Shown here one piece after another: positions 29,735 to 37,446 of a DNA stretch of 37,446 bases. This DNA comes from Oscillospiraceae bacterium (GTDB taxonomy: Bacteria; Bacillota; Clostridia; Oscillospirales; Oscillospiraceae), in NCBI GenBank assembly GCA_018053145.1, contig JAGPMA010000022.1:1-37446 (forward strand), given 5' to 3'. Numbering within the stretch: the first letter of the stretch is position 1; every line of letters starts with the position of its first letter. The notes under the pieces were generated by a model. The model was given only the letters and a program-made list of their open reading frames with translations. It was not told the DNA's origin and did not search any database. The position numbers and the translations under genes are program-made.

Positions 29735-30715
29735 TCAAAGTGATTGGCTTAGCTCGGAGGAATTGTGAATGTTGCGGTACTCCAGCGGCGTTCGGTTAGT
29801 TTCGCGTTTAAATACTTTTATAAAATAGCCGCAGTCATCAAAGCCCATGTTTTCCGCAATGGTTCCTATTGACCAATCGGTTGAAACGAGCAGCTCTTTA
29901 GCGCGCTCCATTTTTATGCGATTAACATAGTCGGAGAGATTCCCGAGGTTTTCCTTTGAAAACAGCTTGCTGAAATAGCTGGTGGAAATGCTGCATAAGG
30001 AGGCCATTTTGTAGAGTGTGATTTTTTCCTGCGGGTGCTTTTTTATATAGAGCAGCGCAGGCTGTAAAAGCTTGTTTGGTTCAACTGATGTTTTTGCACT
30101 ATATATTTCGGTCGTCGGGTTCGACAGACTTTCGACTGTCTCCACAGACTGATTCTTTGAACGCTGCTGAGTTATCGCTTCGCGCAGAACAGCCTGTTCA
30201 ACGGAATAATCGCCGATGTGCGAAAGCATGTTGGCAAGTGCCACAACCTTTTCAAGCCGCATAACGGGCAGTAGCCCGTAGCTCTGCTGAAATTCCGGAT
30301 CCGACTTAAATTCAAGAGAATTACTGACACCTTGTAATATCCGCTCTGGCTTGTTCTCGGAGCTGCAGTCGTCCAGAAGAATCTGCCCAGCCATCAGCGC
30401 CCCCACATAAAGACCGTCGACGATGATGGGGATAGCAAAATCTATGAGCCCCGCATGGCACAGGTATATGAACGGCTTGCCAATTCTTGCGGCTTCCAGA
30501 CCGCCGTGCGAGTCGCATTTTTCGCAATAAACTCCATACTTCGAGGAACGCATCTTTTTGCAAAACTCACTGCAATTGCTGTGTAAGGTAATCGGAACGC
30601 CCTTGTAATCGACCGTGATAATTGCAAGTTCGGAGGCTATTGAAATATCATCCTGGATTTTTTGAAAACTATTCGGATTGATGATTTGGTAGATATCCGA
30701 AAAAGCTCTGGCCAT
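29735..30715 (-). CDS. PocR-domain AraC-family transcription regulator
   Basis: A 326-residue regulator. The N-terminal PocR domain (about residues 8-180) has the cysteine-rich segment NCSEFCKKMRSS followed by YCEKCDSHGG and PFIYLCHAGL. PocR domains sense small diols such as propanediol or glycerol. The C-terminal AraC DNA-binding domain (about residues 220-320) has LYKMASLCSISTSYFSKLFSKE and IGTIAENMGFDDCGYFIKVFKRE. It is divergent from gldA-dhaK-dhaL, so glycerol or dihydroxyacetone is the likely inducer. The start has GAGGGGGG 11 bases upstream. This combination of sensor and neighbours strongly supports a specific activator of the glycerol operon. Confidence 0.9.
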   Translation of the reverse strand: MARAFSDIYQIINPNSFQKIQDDISIASELAIITVDYKGVPITLHSNCSEFCKKMRSSKYGVYCEKCDSHGGLEAARIGKPFIYLCHAGLIDFAIPIIVDGLYVGALMAGQILLDDCSSENKPERILQGVSNSLEFKSDPEFQQSYGLLPVMRLEKVVALANMLSHIGDYSVEQAVLREAITQQRSKNQSVETVESLSNPTTEIYSAKTSVEPNKLLQPALLYIKKHPQEKITLYKMASLCSISTSYFSKLFSKENLGNLSDYVNRIKMERAKELLVSTDWSIGTIAENMGFDDCGYFIKVFKRETNRTPLEYRNIHNSSELSQSL

Positions 30716-30796
30716 CAGAAAGCGCCCCCCTCTTTTTTATAACTATTGAAATAAGGTTGATAGAAAAATATCATCGAAAAATTGACATATATTACG

Positions 30797-30826
30797 ATTA
30801 TACATTAGAAAGAAATGGGAAGTCAA
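30797..30826 (-). promoter_or_regulatory. Promoter of the PocR-AraC gene
   Basis: On the minus strand TTGACT (30826-30821), 18-bp spacer, perfect TATAAT (30802-30797). Transcription starts near 30790, about 75 bases before the ATG. Confidence 0.7.
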
Positions 30827-30951
30827 GCCCGCAAATGCGATTATTACTATCTTTCACGGCAAAACGCGAAATTGCTCGTATACAATAATTTACTACCGCA
30901 TTTTTTTATGAATGGATAACATTATCTAATGCTATTTCAGCTACAACTTTC

Positions 30952-30957
30952 TATAAT
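30952..30957 (+). promoter_or_regulatory. -10 box of the glycerol operon
   Basis: A perfect TATAAT lies 73 bases before gldA. The expected -35 position (about 30929-30934, ATGCTA) does not match, which fits an activator-dependent promoter and the divergent AraC-family gene. The rest of 30827-30951 shows no clear repeat. Confidence 0.5.
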
Positions 30958-31029
30958 GAATTTATACATTAAAACAGCACAATGCTATTATGGCTTTGTG
31001 AAATAACTATAATAATGAGGAGGATTCTT

Positions 31030-32157
31030 ATGAGAAAAGCGTTTATTTGCCCCACGAAATATGTTCAGGGCGAAGATGAATTGTTGAATCTGGGTTATTT
31101 TGTTAAGGGGTTTGGAACCTCGGCACTTCTTATTGCGCATCCCGATGATGTTAAAAGAGTCAAGAGCAAACTTGACGCAACAGCGGAAAAATTCCAAATT
31201 ACGTTTGTGGAAAGCGGTTTTTGCGGCGAGTGCTCCCGTCAGGAGGTTGCGCGTCTGCAAGAGGTCGCAAAGAAAACGGGTTGCTCCTGCACTATCGGCT
31301 TAGGCGGCGGCAAGGCAATCGACACAGCAAAGTGCGTTGCTATGGGTGAAGCTCTAATTATCTGCCCGACCATCGCGGCTACAGACGCACCGACAAGCCA
31401 CTCTGCTGTTCTCTACACACCGGACGGCGCTTTTGATGATTATGCTTATTTCAAGCAGAGCCCCAGCGTTGTTCTTATCGACACAACAGTTATCGCTAAC
31501 GCGCCGACGCGTTTTCTGGTGTCCGGCATGGGCGATGCACTATCCACATATTTTGAAGCAAGAGCCACGGCGAGAAGCTTCTCGAACGTCAATGCGGGTC
31601 TGCCTTGCGGTTATCGCGAAGGTTTTTGCGGCGAGGCAAAGGGAACAAATACAGCCCTTGCGCTCGCAACACTTTGCTATCAGACCCTAATTGCAGATGG
31701 TGCAAACGCAAAAATTTCCAGCGACTGCAACATGGTCACACCGGCACTCGAGAACATAATCGAAGCTAATATCCTCCTTTCCGGCTTGGGCTTTGAAAGC
31801 GGCGGACTTGGCGGCGCTCACGCAATTCACGACGGCTTGACGATTTTGCCCGGAACACATCACTATTTCCACGGCGAAAAGGTTGCCTTCGGCACCATCG
31901 CACAGCTCGTTTTGGAAAATGCACCTCAGGAAGAGCTTAACGAGGTTCTTGCTTTCTGCGTAAAGGTGGGTTTGCCTGTTTGCCTTGCAGATATTGGCGT
32001 TGACAGCATTACAAAGGAAGAGCTTTTGGCCGTTGCGGAAAAAGCCTGCATTCCGGAAGAATCCATCCATTCCATGCCTTTCCCTGTAACAGTACAGGCC
32101 ACCGCAGCGGCAATTATAGCGGCGGACGCAATCGGAAAGAAATTCAAAGCGGGATAG
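31030..32157 (+). CDS. gldA: Glycerol dehydrogenase
   Basis: A 375-residue iron/zinc-type alcohol dehydrogenase. NAD binding is shown by GLGGGKAIDTAK, and metal ligands by Asp169 in GMGDALSTYFEA, His264 in GGAHAIHDGL and His281 in HGEKVAFGT. It oxidises glycerol to dihydroxyacetone with NAD+. Start at 31030 with GAGGAGG 6 bases upstream; upstream in-frame codons have no ribosome binding site. dhaK follows after 9 bases. Confidence 0.94.
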   Translation: MRKAFICPTKYVQGEDELLNLGYFVKGFGTSALLIAHPDDVKRVKSKLDATAEKFQITFVESGFCGECSRQEVARLQEVAKKTGCSCTIGLGGGKAIDTAKCVAMGEALIICPTIAATDAPTSHSAVLYTPDGAFDDYAYFKQSPSVVLIDTTVIANAPTRFLVSGMGDALSTYFEARATARSFSNVNAGLPCGYREGFCGEAKGTNTALALATLCYQTLIADGANAKISSDCNMVTPALENIIEANILLSGLGFESGGLGGAHAIHDGLTILPGTHHYFHGEKVAFGTIAQLVLENAPQEELNEVLAFCVKVGLPVCLADIGVDSITKEELLAVAEKACIPEESIHSMPFPVTVQATAAAIIAADAIGKKFKAG

Positions 32158-32166
32158 GAGCAGAAA

Positions 32167-33156
32167 ATGAAGAAAATTATTAACAGCCCCGATAACGTTG
32201 TTATTGAAGCGTGCAAAGGAATTATATCCGCACATCCCGAGCTCGATTTCATTGAAAAATACAAGATAATCAAGAAAAAAGAAATCAACGCCGAAAAGGT
32301 TAGCCTAATCAGCGGCGGCGGAAGCGGACATGAGCCGGCACACGCAGGCTTCGTTGGCAAGGGAATGCTCGACGCCGCAGTTTGCGGAGATGTGTTTGCC
32401 TCCCCTTCAACGATTCAGGTTTATAACGCCATAAGTGCAACCGCCTCTAAAAAGGGAACACTCCTAATCATCAAGAACTATTCCGGCGACTGCATGAACT
32501 TTGACGCAGCGGCAGATATGGCAAAGGATGACGATATCAATGTCGAAAAAGTATATGTAAACGACGATGTAGCTGTTAAGGATAGCCTTTACACCGTCGG
32601 ACGCCGAGGCGTTGCCGGCACTATTTTCGTTCACAAAATCGCAGGAGCAGCCGCAGAAAAGGGAAAGTCCTTGGAAGAAGTGAAGGCCGTTGCTGAAAAA
32701 GTCATTGCCAATGTCCGCTCAATCGGCTTTGCGCTGACCTCCTGCACGGTACCTGCAAAGGGCACACCGACCTTCTCACTGAACGAGGACGAAATTGAAT
32801 TCGGCGTCGGAATACACGGAGAGCCCGGAATTGCCCGTGAAAAGCTTGCCACAGCCGACGAGCTTGCGGAAAAAATGATCGATAAAATTGTAAGCGACAT
32901 TCCCTACAAGGAAGGTGACGAGGTCGCGCTTCTGATAAACGGACTTGGCGCAACACCGCTTATGGAGCTGTATCTGCTTAACAACTCTGCCACTGCCGCT
33001 ATATCCAAAAGAGGAATCAAGATTTATAAAACCTTTGTCGGCAACTACATGACCTCCATCGACATGGCAGGCGCTTCAATAACTCTTTTAAAGCTTGATG
33101 ACGAGATGAAGGCTCTGCTTGACAGCCCGTCAGATGCTCCCGCGATGAAGGTTTAA
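32167..33156 (+). CDS. dhaK: Dihydroxyacetone kinase subunit DhaK
   Basis: A 329-residue substrate-binding subunit. SGGGSGHEPAHAGFVGKGML and GDVFASPS are the dihydroxyacetone-binding signatures. His217 in GVGIHGEPG forms the covalent hemiaminal with dihydroxyacetone. It phosphorylates dihydroxyacetone to dihydroxyacetone phosphate together with DhaL. Ten bases separate it from gldA. No dhaM is present in this operon, so the phosphate donor protein must be encoded elsewhere, if the PTS-type mechanism applies. Confidence 0.94.
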   Translation: MKKIINSPDNVVIEACKGIISAHPELDFIEKYKIIKKKEINAEKVSLISGGGSGHEPAHAGFVGKGMLDAAVCGDVFASPSTIQVYNAISATASKKGTLLIIKNYSGDCMNFDAAADMAKDDDINVEKVYVNDDVAVKDSLYTVGRRGVAGTIFVHKIAGAAAEKGKSLEEVKAVAEKVIANVRSIGFALTSCTVPAKGTPTFSLNEDEIEFGVGIHGEPGIAREKLATADELAEKMIDKIVSDIPYKEGDEVALLINGLGATPLMELYLLNNSATAAISKRGIKIYKTFVGNYMTSIDMAGASITLLKLDDEMKALLDSPSDAPAMKV

Positions 33157-33186
33157 CATCAACACTATGATTTAGAGGGTGATACC

Positions 33187-33825
33187 GTGGAAAAATTAAG
33201 CACGAAAGACATTGTCAGCATGGTTGAGGACATGTCAGAAGTAATAATTGCCAACGAAGTCGCATTTTGCGACTTGGACTCGGCAGCAGGAGACGGCGAT
33301 TTCGGAATGTCACTTGCAAAGGGTTTTAAGGTCGTTAAAAGCGAATGGGCAGAGCTTCCCAAGGATGAGGATATCGGAGCATTTTTGAAGGCCTGCGGAA
33401 TGATAATTGCCGAGCACTGCGGTGGCGCATCGGGGCCGATATGGAGCTCTGCCTTCAGAGGCGCAGCAAGAACAGCAAACGGCAAAACCGAGCTTGACCT
33501 CAAGGAATTCGGCGAGCTTATGCAGGGCGCAGTTGACGGAATCCAAAAAACGGGCGGTGCAAATCTTGGCGACAAAACCTTGCTTGACGCGCTAATTCCG
33601 GCAACGGAAGCACTGAAAGCCAGTGCAGTTGCAGGCGATAGTATAGAGTCAGCTGTTAATAAAAGTGCGCAGGAAGCCGTTGACGGAGCGGAAAAAACAA
33701 AAGAAATTGTGGCTACAAAGGGCAGAGCAAGCTATCTTGGCGAAAGAAGCTTGAGTTATCCCGATGCGGGTGCGACAGCTCTGGGGATTATTTTTACGCA
33801 TATCGCAGACAAGTTATTCGCATAA
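33187..33825 (+). CDS. dhaL: Dihydroxyacetone kinase subunit DhaL
   Basis: A 212-residue nucleotide-binding subunit. The magnesium/ADP site is DLDSAAGDGDFG (Asp31, Asp36, Asp38). The position after the last Asp is Phe, where enteric DhaL has His. GGASGPIWSSAFRG, KTGGANLGDKTLLDAL and SYLGERSLSYPDAGATAL are further family signatures. In PTS-type kinases its bound ADP is rephosphorylated by DhaM. The start is GTG behind GAGGGTG. Follows dhaK after 30 bases. Confidence 0.92.
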   Translation: MEKLSTKDIVSMVEDMSEVIIANEVAFCDLDSAAGDGDFGMSLAKGFKVVKSEWAELPKDEDIGAFLKACGMIIAEHCGGASGPIWSSAFRGAARTANGKTELDLKEFGELMQGAVDGIQKTGGANLGDKTLLDALIPATEALKASAVAGDSIESAVNKSAQEAVDGAEKTKEIVATKGRASYLGERSLSYPDAGATALGIIFTHIADKLFA

Positions 33826-33846
33826 ACGAAATATGGGGGGATAGCT

Positions 33847-34776
33847 GTGGAATTAAAGAACTTCACATTCAAATCAGAAGAAGGAACGGAAATCTATGTG
33901 TACAATTGGATTCCAAATTCTGATGTTAAGGTCAAGGGCGTTGTCCAGATCGCTCACGGCATGGCCGAAACTGCGGCGAGATATGAGCGCTTTGCGCAGT
34001 TCATGACGGAAAACGGCTACATTATCTATATCAACGACCACCGCGGACACGGAAAAACAGCCGGTTCACTCGATAATGTTGGCTATCTTGCAGATGAAGA
34101 CGGCTTTGATTGGCTGGTGAAGGACCTTCACCAACTCAGCGGTATCATTAAGAAGGAGCACCCCGAGCTGCCTCTGTTTTTATATGGTCACAGCATGGGC
34201 TCATATGTTGCGCAGAGATACCTTATTCTGTTTGGAAACGAGCTTAAGGGCGCATTACTTTCCGGCTCGAATGGAAAGCAGGGACTGATGCTGACCATTG
34301 GAACAATGGTTGCAAAAAGTGAAATCAAGAAGAATGGCCGCAAGGTAAAAAGCGATAAGCTCAATCAAATGACTTTCGGAGGCTTTAACAAGGCTTTTAG
34401 ACCTAACAGAACCGACTTTGACTGGCTCAGCCGTGATAATGCCGAGGTTGATAAATACGTTAATGACCCATATTGCGGCTTCGTGTGCACTACTGGATTT
34501 TTCTATGACCTTTTGACTGGCTTGAAGGAAATCGAGAAAAAGGAAAATATCGCGCTGGTTCCAAAGACCCTGCCGATTTTGATTTTCTCGGGAGCCATGG
34601 ACCCCTGCGGCAAGAACGGCAAGGGTGTTACGAAACTTCTTAATGCTTACAGGAAGCAAGGCATCAGTGATGTTGCCCTTAAGCTTTATCCCGAAGCTCG
34701 GCATGAGCTTTTGAACGAAACAAACAGGGATGAAGTAATGAAGGATTTCCTTTCCTGGGTTGATAGTCACATCTAA
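33847..34776 (+). CDS. Monoacylglycerol lipase-like alpha/beta hydrolase
   Basis: A 309-residue serine hydrolase of the Hydrolase_4 (monoacylglycerol lipase/lysophospholipase) group. The oxyanion region is IAHGMAETAARY, the nucleophile Ser116 is in GHSMG, Asp252 in SGAMDPCG and His286 in EARHELLNE. It has no signal peptide, so it acts inside the cell. Its place behind gldA-dhaK-dhaL suggests that it releases glycerol from monoacylglycerols or glycerophospholipids for the same pathway. The start is GTG, with GGGGGG 6 bases upstream. Confidence 0.87.
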   Translation: MELKNFTFKSEEGTEIYVYNWIPNSDVKVKGVVQIAHGMAETAARYERFAQFMTENGYIIYINDHRGHGKTAGSLDNVGYLADEDGFDWLVKDLHQLSGIIKKEHPELPLFLYGHSMGSYVAQRYLILFGNELKGALLSGSNGKQGLMLTIGTMVAKSEIKKNGRKVKSDKLNQMTFGGFNKAFRPNRTDFDWLSRDNAEVDKYVNDPYCGFVCTTGFFYDLLTGLKEIEKKENIALVPKTLPILIFSGAMDPCGKNGKGVTKLLNAYRKQGISDVALKLYPEARHELLNETNRDEVMKDFLSWVDSHI

Positions 34777-34810
34777 GCATTTAAAATGCTTGCAAATGCA
34801 AATAAAAAAA

Positions 34811-34842
34811 CGGCACCCGAAAGCTGAGGCTTTCGGGTGCCG
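34811..34842. terminator. Terminator between the lipase and the chemotaxis gene
   Basis: A perfect 14-bp stem (34811-34824 with 34829-34842, loop TGAG). On the minus strand it is followed by TTTTTTT, so it is the terminator of the chemotaxis receptor gene, and probably a weak one for the glycerol operon. Confidence 0.88.
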
Positions 34843-34887
34843 TGCCATTATAACAATATAATGGGGAAGTACTACACTGTTAAATGG

Positions 34888-36930
34888 CTAGTTGTCTTCG
34901 TGAAAGGAGCTTGCCAGCTTGAATTGGTCAACAAGGTTTTTAAGTACCTCTGCCTGACTGGAAAGCTCTTCGCTTGCTGCGGCGCTTTCTTCGGAGGTTG
35001 CGGAGTTCATCTGAACGACTGAGGAAACCTGGTCAATACCAATGGAAATCTGGGAAATTGCGGAGGCTTGTTCTTGTGCCTGCGAGGATATGTTTTCAAC
35101 AATCTTGACGATTTCGCCTGCTTTTACGGCAACCTCAGCGAAGCCGATGCTTGTCTTGTTAACAAGTGCGGTTCCTTTTTCAACAGCCTCAATGGAGCTT
35201 TCGATGAGCGAGGTTGTGCTTTTTGCGGCTTCTGCGGATTTCTGCGAAAGATTGCGAACCTCATCTGCGACAACAGCAAAGCCCTTTCCGGCAGTTCCTG
35301 CCCTTGCCGCTTCGACTGCGGCGTTGAGAGCGAGGATGTTGGTCTGGAATGCGATATCGTCGATAGTTTTAATGACCTTGCTTATGTTCTTTGAGGTCGC
35401 CGAAATTTCATCCATAGCCTGACGTGCCAGGTTCATGTCGCCTACGCTGCTCTGCATGATATCAGATGTTTCGGCTGTGAGGACTTTTGCCTTGTCGGCG
35501 TCGTTTGCATTTGTTTTAACACGCTCGGAGACATCTGCGATAGAAGCAGAAAGCTCCTGGACACTGCTGGCCTGCTCGGTTGCACCCTGTGCGAGAGATT
35601 GCGCTCCGAAGCTGACCTGCGAGGAACCGGCGGAAACTTGCTCCGATACTTGAAGAATATTTTGGAAGGATTCGGTAAGCCCATGCTTAAGAGCTCTGAA
35701 GGAAGTGAGTATGTTCTTATAATCTCCGACGTATTGGGTGGGAACCTTTGAGAAAACATCAAAGTTTCCGGCAGAAAACGATGCCAGAAGGTAATCAATG
35801 TCCGTAATAATTGCGCTCGTGTTGTCCAAAGTGCTCGCAAGAGAGGATTTCAAGACCACGAATTCGGCTGAAGAAGCATTAAATGCGGGCATCGGCGAGC
35901 TGACATCACCGCTTGCAAGTCCTGATAGCCTGTCGACAAAGAGTTTAATTGGGTCTACAACTCGGTTAGCGATATAGATGCAGCCGAATACACCGACAAG
36001 TATAATTATGACGAGAAGAATTACGGCTCCGTATATTGCGGTTTTCACTCCTCCTGTGAAATCAGAGGTGTAAGCGTTAATGCCAATAACCCAGCCGTCA
36101 CTGCCCTCAATAGGGGCGTATGCAAGGAATTTTTCAACGCCGTTGTAAGTGTACTGGCCAAAGCCGGTTTCTCCGGCAAGTCCTTTGTCGTGGAGATTAG
36201 CCAAAGCAGTAAGAGTCACATCGCTCTTTGCGTTTTCGGCTACGTTTTCTTTGTTAATAACGCGCTGTGTATCAACGTGTGCTATAAGACTGCCACTTTT
36301 ATCAATCATATATGCTGAACCGTTGTCGCTGACGTGTATGGCCTCGATTACTTGGTTTATCAAAGCCTGAGGCATTACCATGCAAAGTGTTCCGACAACA
36401 GAGGAGCCATTTGTTCCGTTTTCCCATATCGGAGACGCAATGGTCATGGCAAGTTCACCTGTTTTTTCGTCAACATACGGCGAAGTGATAAAGGTATTGC
36501 CAGCTTTCGCAGACGCAAAATAATCTGTAGAGGAATAGCTGTCACCGGTTTGAATGTCTTTTCCGTCTGACCCGAGAATATATCCATCGATTAAGCCGTA
36601 TTGTTTAACCTTAGCAGCAATAAACGCGGATTTTTCTTCAGTTGTGATTTCAGGATTGTAGAGGACGCTGTTTGAAGCAACCTCTCCCATCAGTCCCGAT
36701 ACTCGGCTGAGCTTATTAGTCACATCCTCTGCGGCAATGCCTGCTGCGGCAGTCATTGACTGGGTAAGGCTGTCAATTGTGCTCCGATAGCCCATATAGA
36801 CGGTGAATACCGCTAAAATGAGAGAAGCAGAACAGATGAAGATGATGATTGGAACGGTTATCGTCATCCTCAGGCTCTTTTTTCTTTTTTCCTTCAATGC
36901 TTCGAGACCCTTTAAATTGTTTTTGCCCAT
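34888..36930 (-). CDS. Methyl-accepting chemotaxis protein with dCache sensor
   Basis: A 680-residue receptor. A first membrane helix (about residues 20-45) is followed by an extracellular double-Cache domain (about 50-285), with [22 protein letters not shown] and [20 protein letters not shown] second helix (about 300-325), a HAMP domain with [14 protein letters not shown], and the coiled-coil signalling domain follow. The conserved hairpin tip is [23 protein letters not shown]. It has no C-terminal pentapeptide for CheR docking (it ends HEDN). The ATG at 36930 is used because GGGG lies 8 bases upstream; a GTG three codons earlier would overlap that site. The ligand is unknown. dCache domains often bind amino or organic acids. 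Confidence 0.92.
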   Translation of the reverse strand: MGKNNLKGLEALKEKRKKSLRMTITVPIIIFICSASLILAVFTVYMGYRSTIDSLTQSMTAAAGIAAEDVTNKLSRVSGLMGEVASNSVLYNPEITTEEKSAFIAAKVKQYGLIDGYILGSDGKDIQTGDSYSSTDYFASAKAGNTFITSPYVDEKTGELAMTIASPIWENGTNGSSVVGTLCMVMPQALINQVIEAIHVSDNGSAYMIDKSGSLIAHVDTQRVINKENVAENAKSDVTLTALANLHDKGLAGETGFGQYTYNGVEKFLAYAPIEGSDGWVIGINAYTSDFTGGVKTAIYGAVILLVIIILVGVFGCIYIANRVVDPIKLFVDRLSGLASGDVSSPMPAFNASSAEFVVLKSSLASTLDNTSAIITDIDYLLASFSAGNFDVFSKVPTQYVGDYKNILTSFRALKHGLTESFQNILQVSEQVSAGSSQVSFGAQSLAQGATEQASSVQELSASIADVSERVKTNANDADKAKVLTAETSDIMQSSVGDMNLARQAMDEISATSKNISKVIKTIDDIAFQTNILALNAAVEAARAGTAGKGFAVVADEVRNLSQKSAEAAKSTTSLIESSIEAVEKGTALVNKTSIGFAEVAVKAGEIVKIVENISSQAQEQASAISQISIGIDQVSSVVQMNSATSEESAAASEELSSQAEVLKNLVDQFKLASSFHEDN

Positions 36931-37160
36931 GTATAACACCCCGTATTTGTATTTTTTTGACGAGAAATTGTGGATTATGAAATTGTATGCGAAAGAAACT
37001 GCTTGGCTCTGATAGTGTAAATACCCCTTACAGATAATGGGTATTTTAGGGGATTATTGTGTTTATTTTGAGGTTTGATTTATTTATGCTATGAAACAAA
37101 GTATGTACAAGTCGGAAAAACACGAATAACATGGCTTCTCAGATTAATTTTTAGAACAGA

Positions 37161-37196
37161 AAAACCGAAATCCAAAAAAGATTTCGGTTTTATATA
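37161..37196. terminator. Terminator after the HD-GYP-like gene
   Basis: AAAACCGAAATC (37161-37172) pairs with GATTTCGGTTTT (37180-37191), loop CAAAAAA. T-runs flank it on both strands. It fits the minus-strand gene ending at 37208. The rest of 36931-37160 holds the leader of the chemotaxis gene and an imperfect AATACCC/GGGTATT inverted repeat near 37020-37046. Confidence 0.8.
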
Positions 37197-37207
37197 ATTG
37201 CAGTATG

Positions 37208-37446
37208 CTATTGTTCAATTGTTCCGGATGCTATTCCGGAAGGCAAGTCGAAGGAACCGTCATCACAGGCGTCCAGAACGGAGATGATTGATAAATGCTG
37301 ATATCTTATGTCTCCAAGTAAGTCTATCTCGTAGCCTTTTTCGCCTAGCGGGGAGTTTTCTAGAAGCCTTATATAGCGACGGAAAATATCCTCCGTATGG
37401 TTTTTCACAACAACCGCCGTCGTGCCGTCGGATAATTTAACAAGTG
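37208..37446 (-). CDS. C-terminal end of an HD-GYP-like protein (partial)
   Basis: The minus-strand frame is open from the window edge to a stop at 37208. The residues LVKLSDGTTAVVVKNHTEDIF resemble the segment after the HD-GYP domain of c-di-GMP phosphodiesterases (L-V-x-L-S-[ND]-G-x-x-A-V-V-V). The remaining residues (RRYIRLLENSP, YEIDLLGDIRYQHLSI) are unremarkable. A GTG at 37406-37408 is internal. The catalytic HD and GYP motifs lie outside the window, so the family call is tentative. Confidence 0.55.
   Translation of the reverse strand, partial: LVKLSDGTTAVVVKNHTEDIFRRYIRLLENSPLGEKGYEIDLLGDIRYQHLSIISVLDACDDGSFDLPSGIASGTIEQ

Noticed and set aside
36931-37080. c-di-GMP riboswitch in the chemotaxis-receptor leader
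   Set aside because: The neighbouring HD-GYP-like gene made this worth testing, but the conserved core of GEMM riboswitches is absent. Only a simple inverted repeat is present.
1-37446. CRISPR arrays, tRNA/rRNA genes, prophage or integrase
   Set aside because: No spaced direct-repeat array, no tRNA-like cloverleaf and no phage or integrase gene was recognised on reading. A covariance-model scan was not possible here.

Overview
The window looks like chromosomal DNA of a strictly anaerobic, fermentative, hydrogen-producing Firmicute of class Clostridia (Oscillospiraceae/Ruminococcaceae-like). The grounds are strong purine-rich ribosome binding sites, Gram-positive promoters and lipoboxes, an electron-bifurcating [FeFe] hydrogenase operon, Rex-type operators, a VTC/DUF4956/Cthe_2159 gene set and a PocR-AraC regulator. 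No phage, transposon, CRISPR, tRNA or rRNA was recognised, and no hydrogenase maturase (HydE/F/G) lies in the window.

Layout. 1-1279: the last codons of a phosphoketolase, its terminator, then a histidine kinase lacking its N-terminus. 1449-4467: a three-gene operon (VTC-domain protein, DUF4956 membrane protein, Cthe_2159-type lipoprotein) behind direct repeats typical of OmpR-family regulators. 4632-6494: CDP-alcohol phosphatidyltransferase and MFS exporter. 6738-9191: a four-module sulfur-redox protein (CoA-disulfide reductase, rhodanese, TusA, DsrE) behind a near-perfect Rex box. 9537-12382: TM1266-type hydrogenase-associated regulator and an ABC importer, behind a leader with a possible attenuator. 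12524-17662 (minus): hydrogenase operon in the order HydC, HATPase, HndB-like, HydB, HydA. 18017-21239 (plus, divergent): DRTGG, HATPase, HydS-like putative sensory [FeFe] hydrogenase, DRTGG, PHP; its leader holds a Rex-like site. 21524-22231: flavodoxin-fold protein. 22344-26428: a GntR repressor diverging from an 891-residue Fe-S/flavin oxidoreductase and hypA, with a 43-bp two-part palindrome at the promoter. 26682-28281: amt-glnK behind a consensus promoter and an attenuator. 28438-28752: small EncFtn-like ferritin-like protein. 28841-30715 (minus): nitroreductase and PocR-AraC regulator. 31030-34776: gldA-dhaK-dhaL-lipase operon. 34888-36930 (minus): chemotaxis receptor. 37208-37446 (minus): C-terminus of an HD-GYP-like protein.

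How the parts work together. The centre (6.7-21.2 kb) is a hydrogen and redox island. HydABC would make H2 from NADH and reduced ferredoxin. The divergent operon carries a second H-cluster protein with altered loops plus signalling domains, so it is a candidate H2 or redox sensor for the same locus. Rex-like sites connect the sensor operon and the sulfur-redox gene to the NADH/NAD+ ratio. The 30-35 kb block is a coherent path from monoacylglycerol through glycerol and dihydroxyacetone to dihydroxyacetone phosphate, with a PocR-domain regulator as probable sensor.

The best candidates for undescribed biology are the HydS/DRTGG/HATPase/PHP module, the hydrogenase-linked ABC importer with its leader, and the GntR-controlled oxidoreductase next to a lone hypA.
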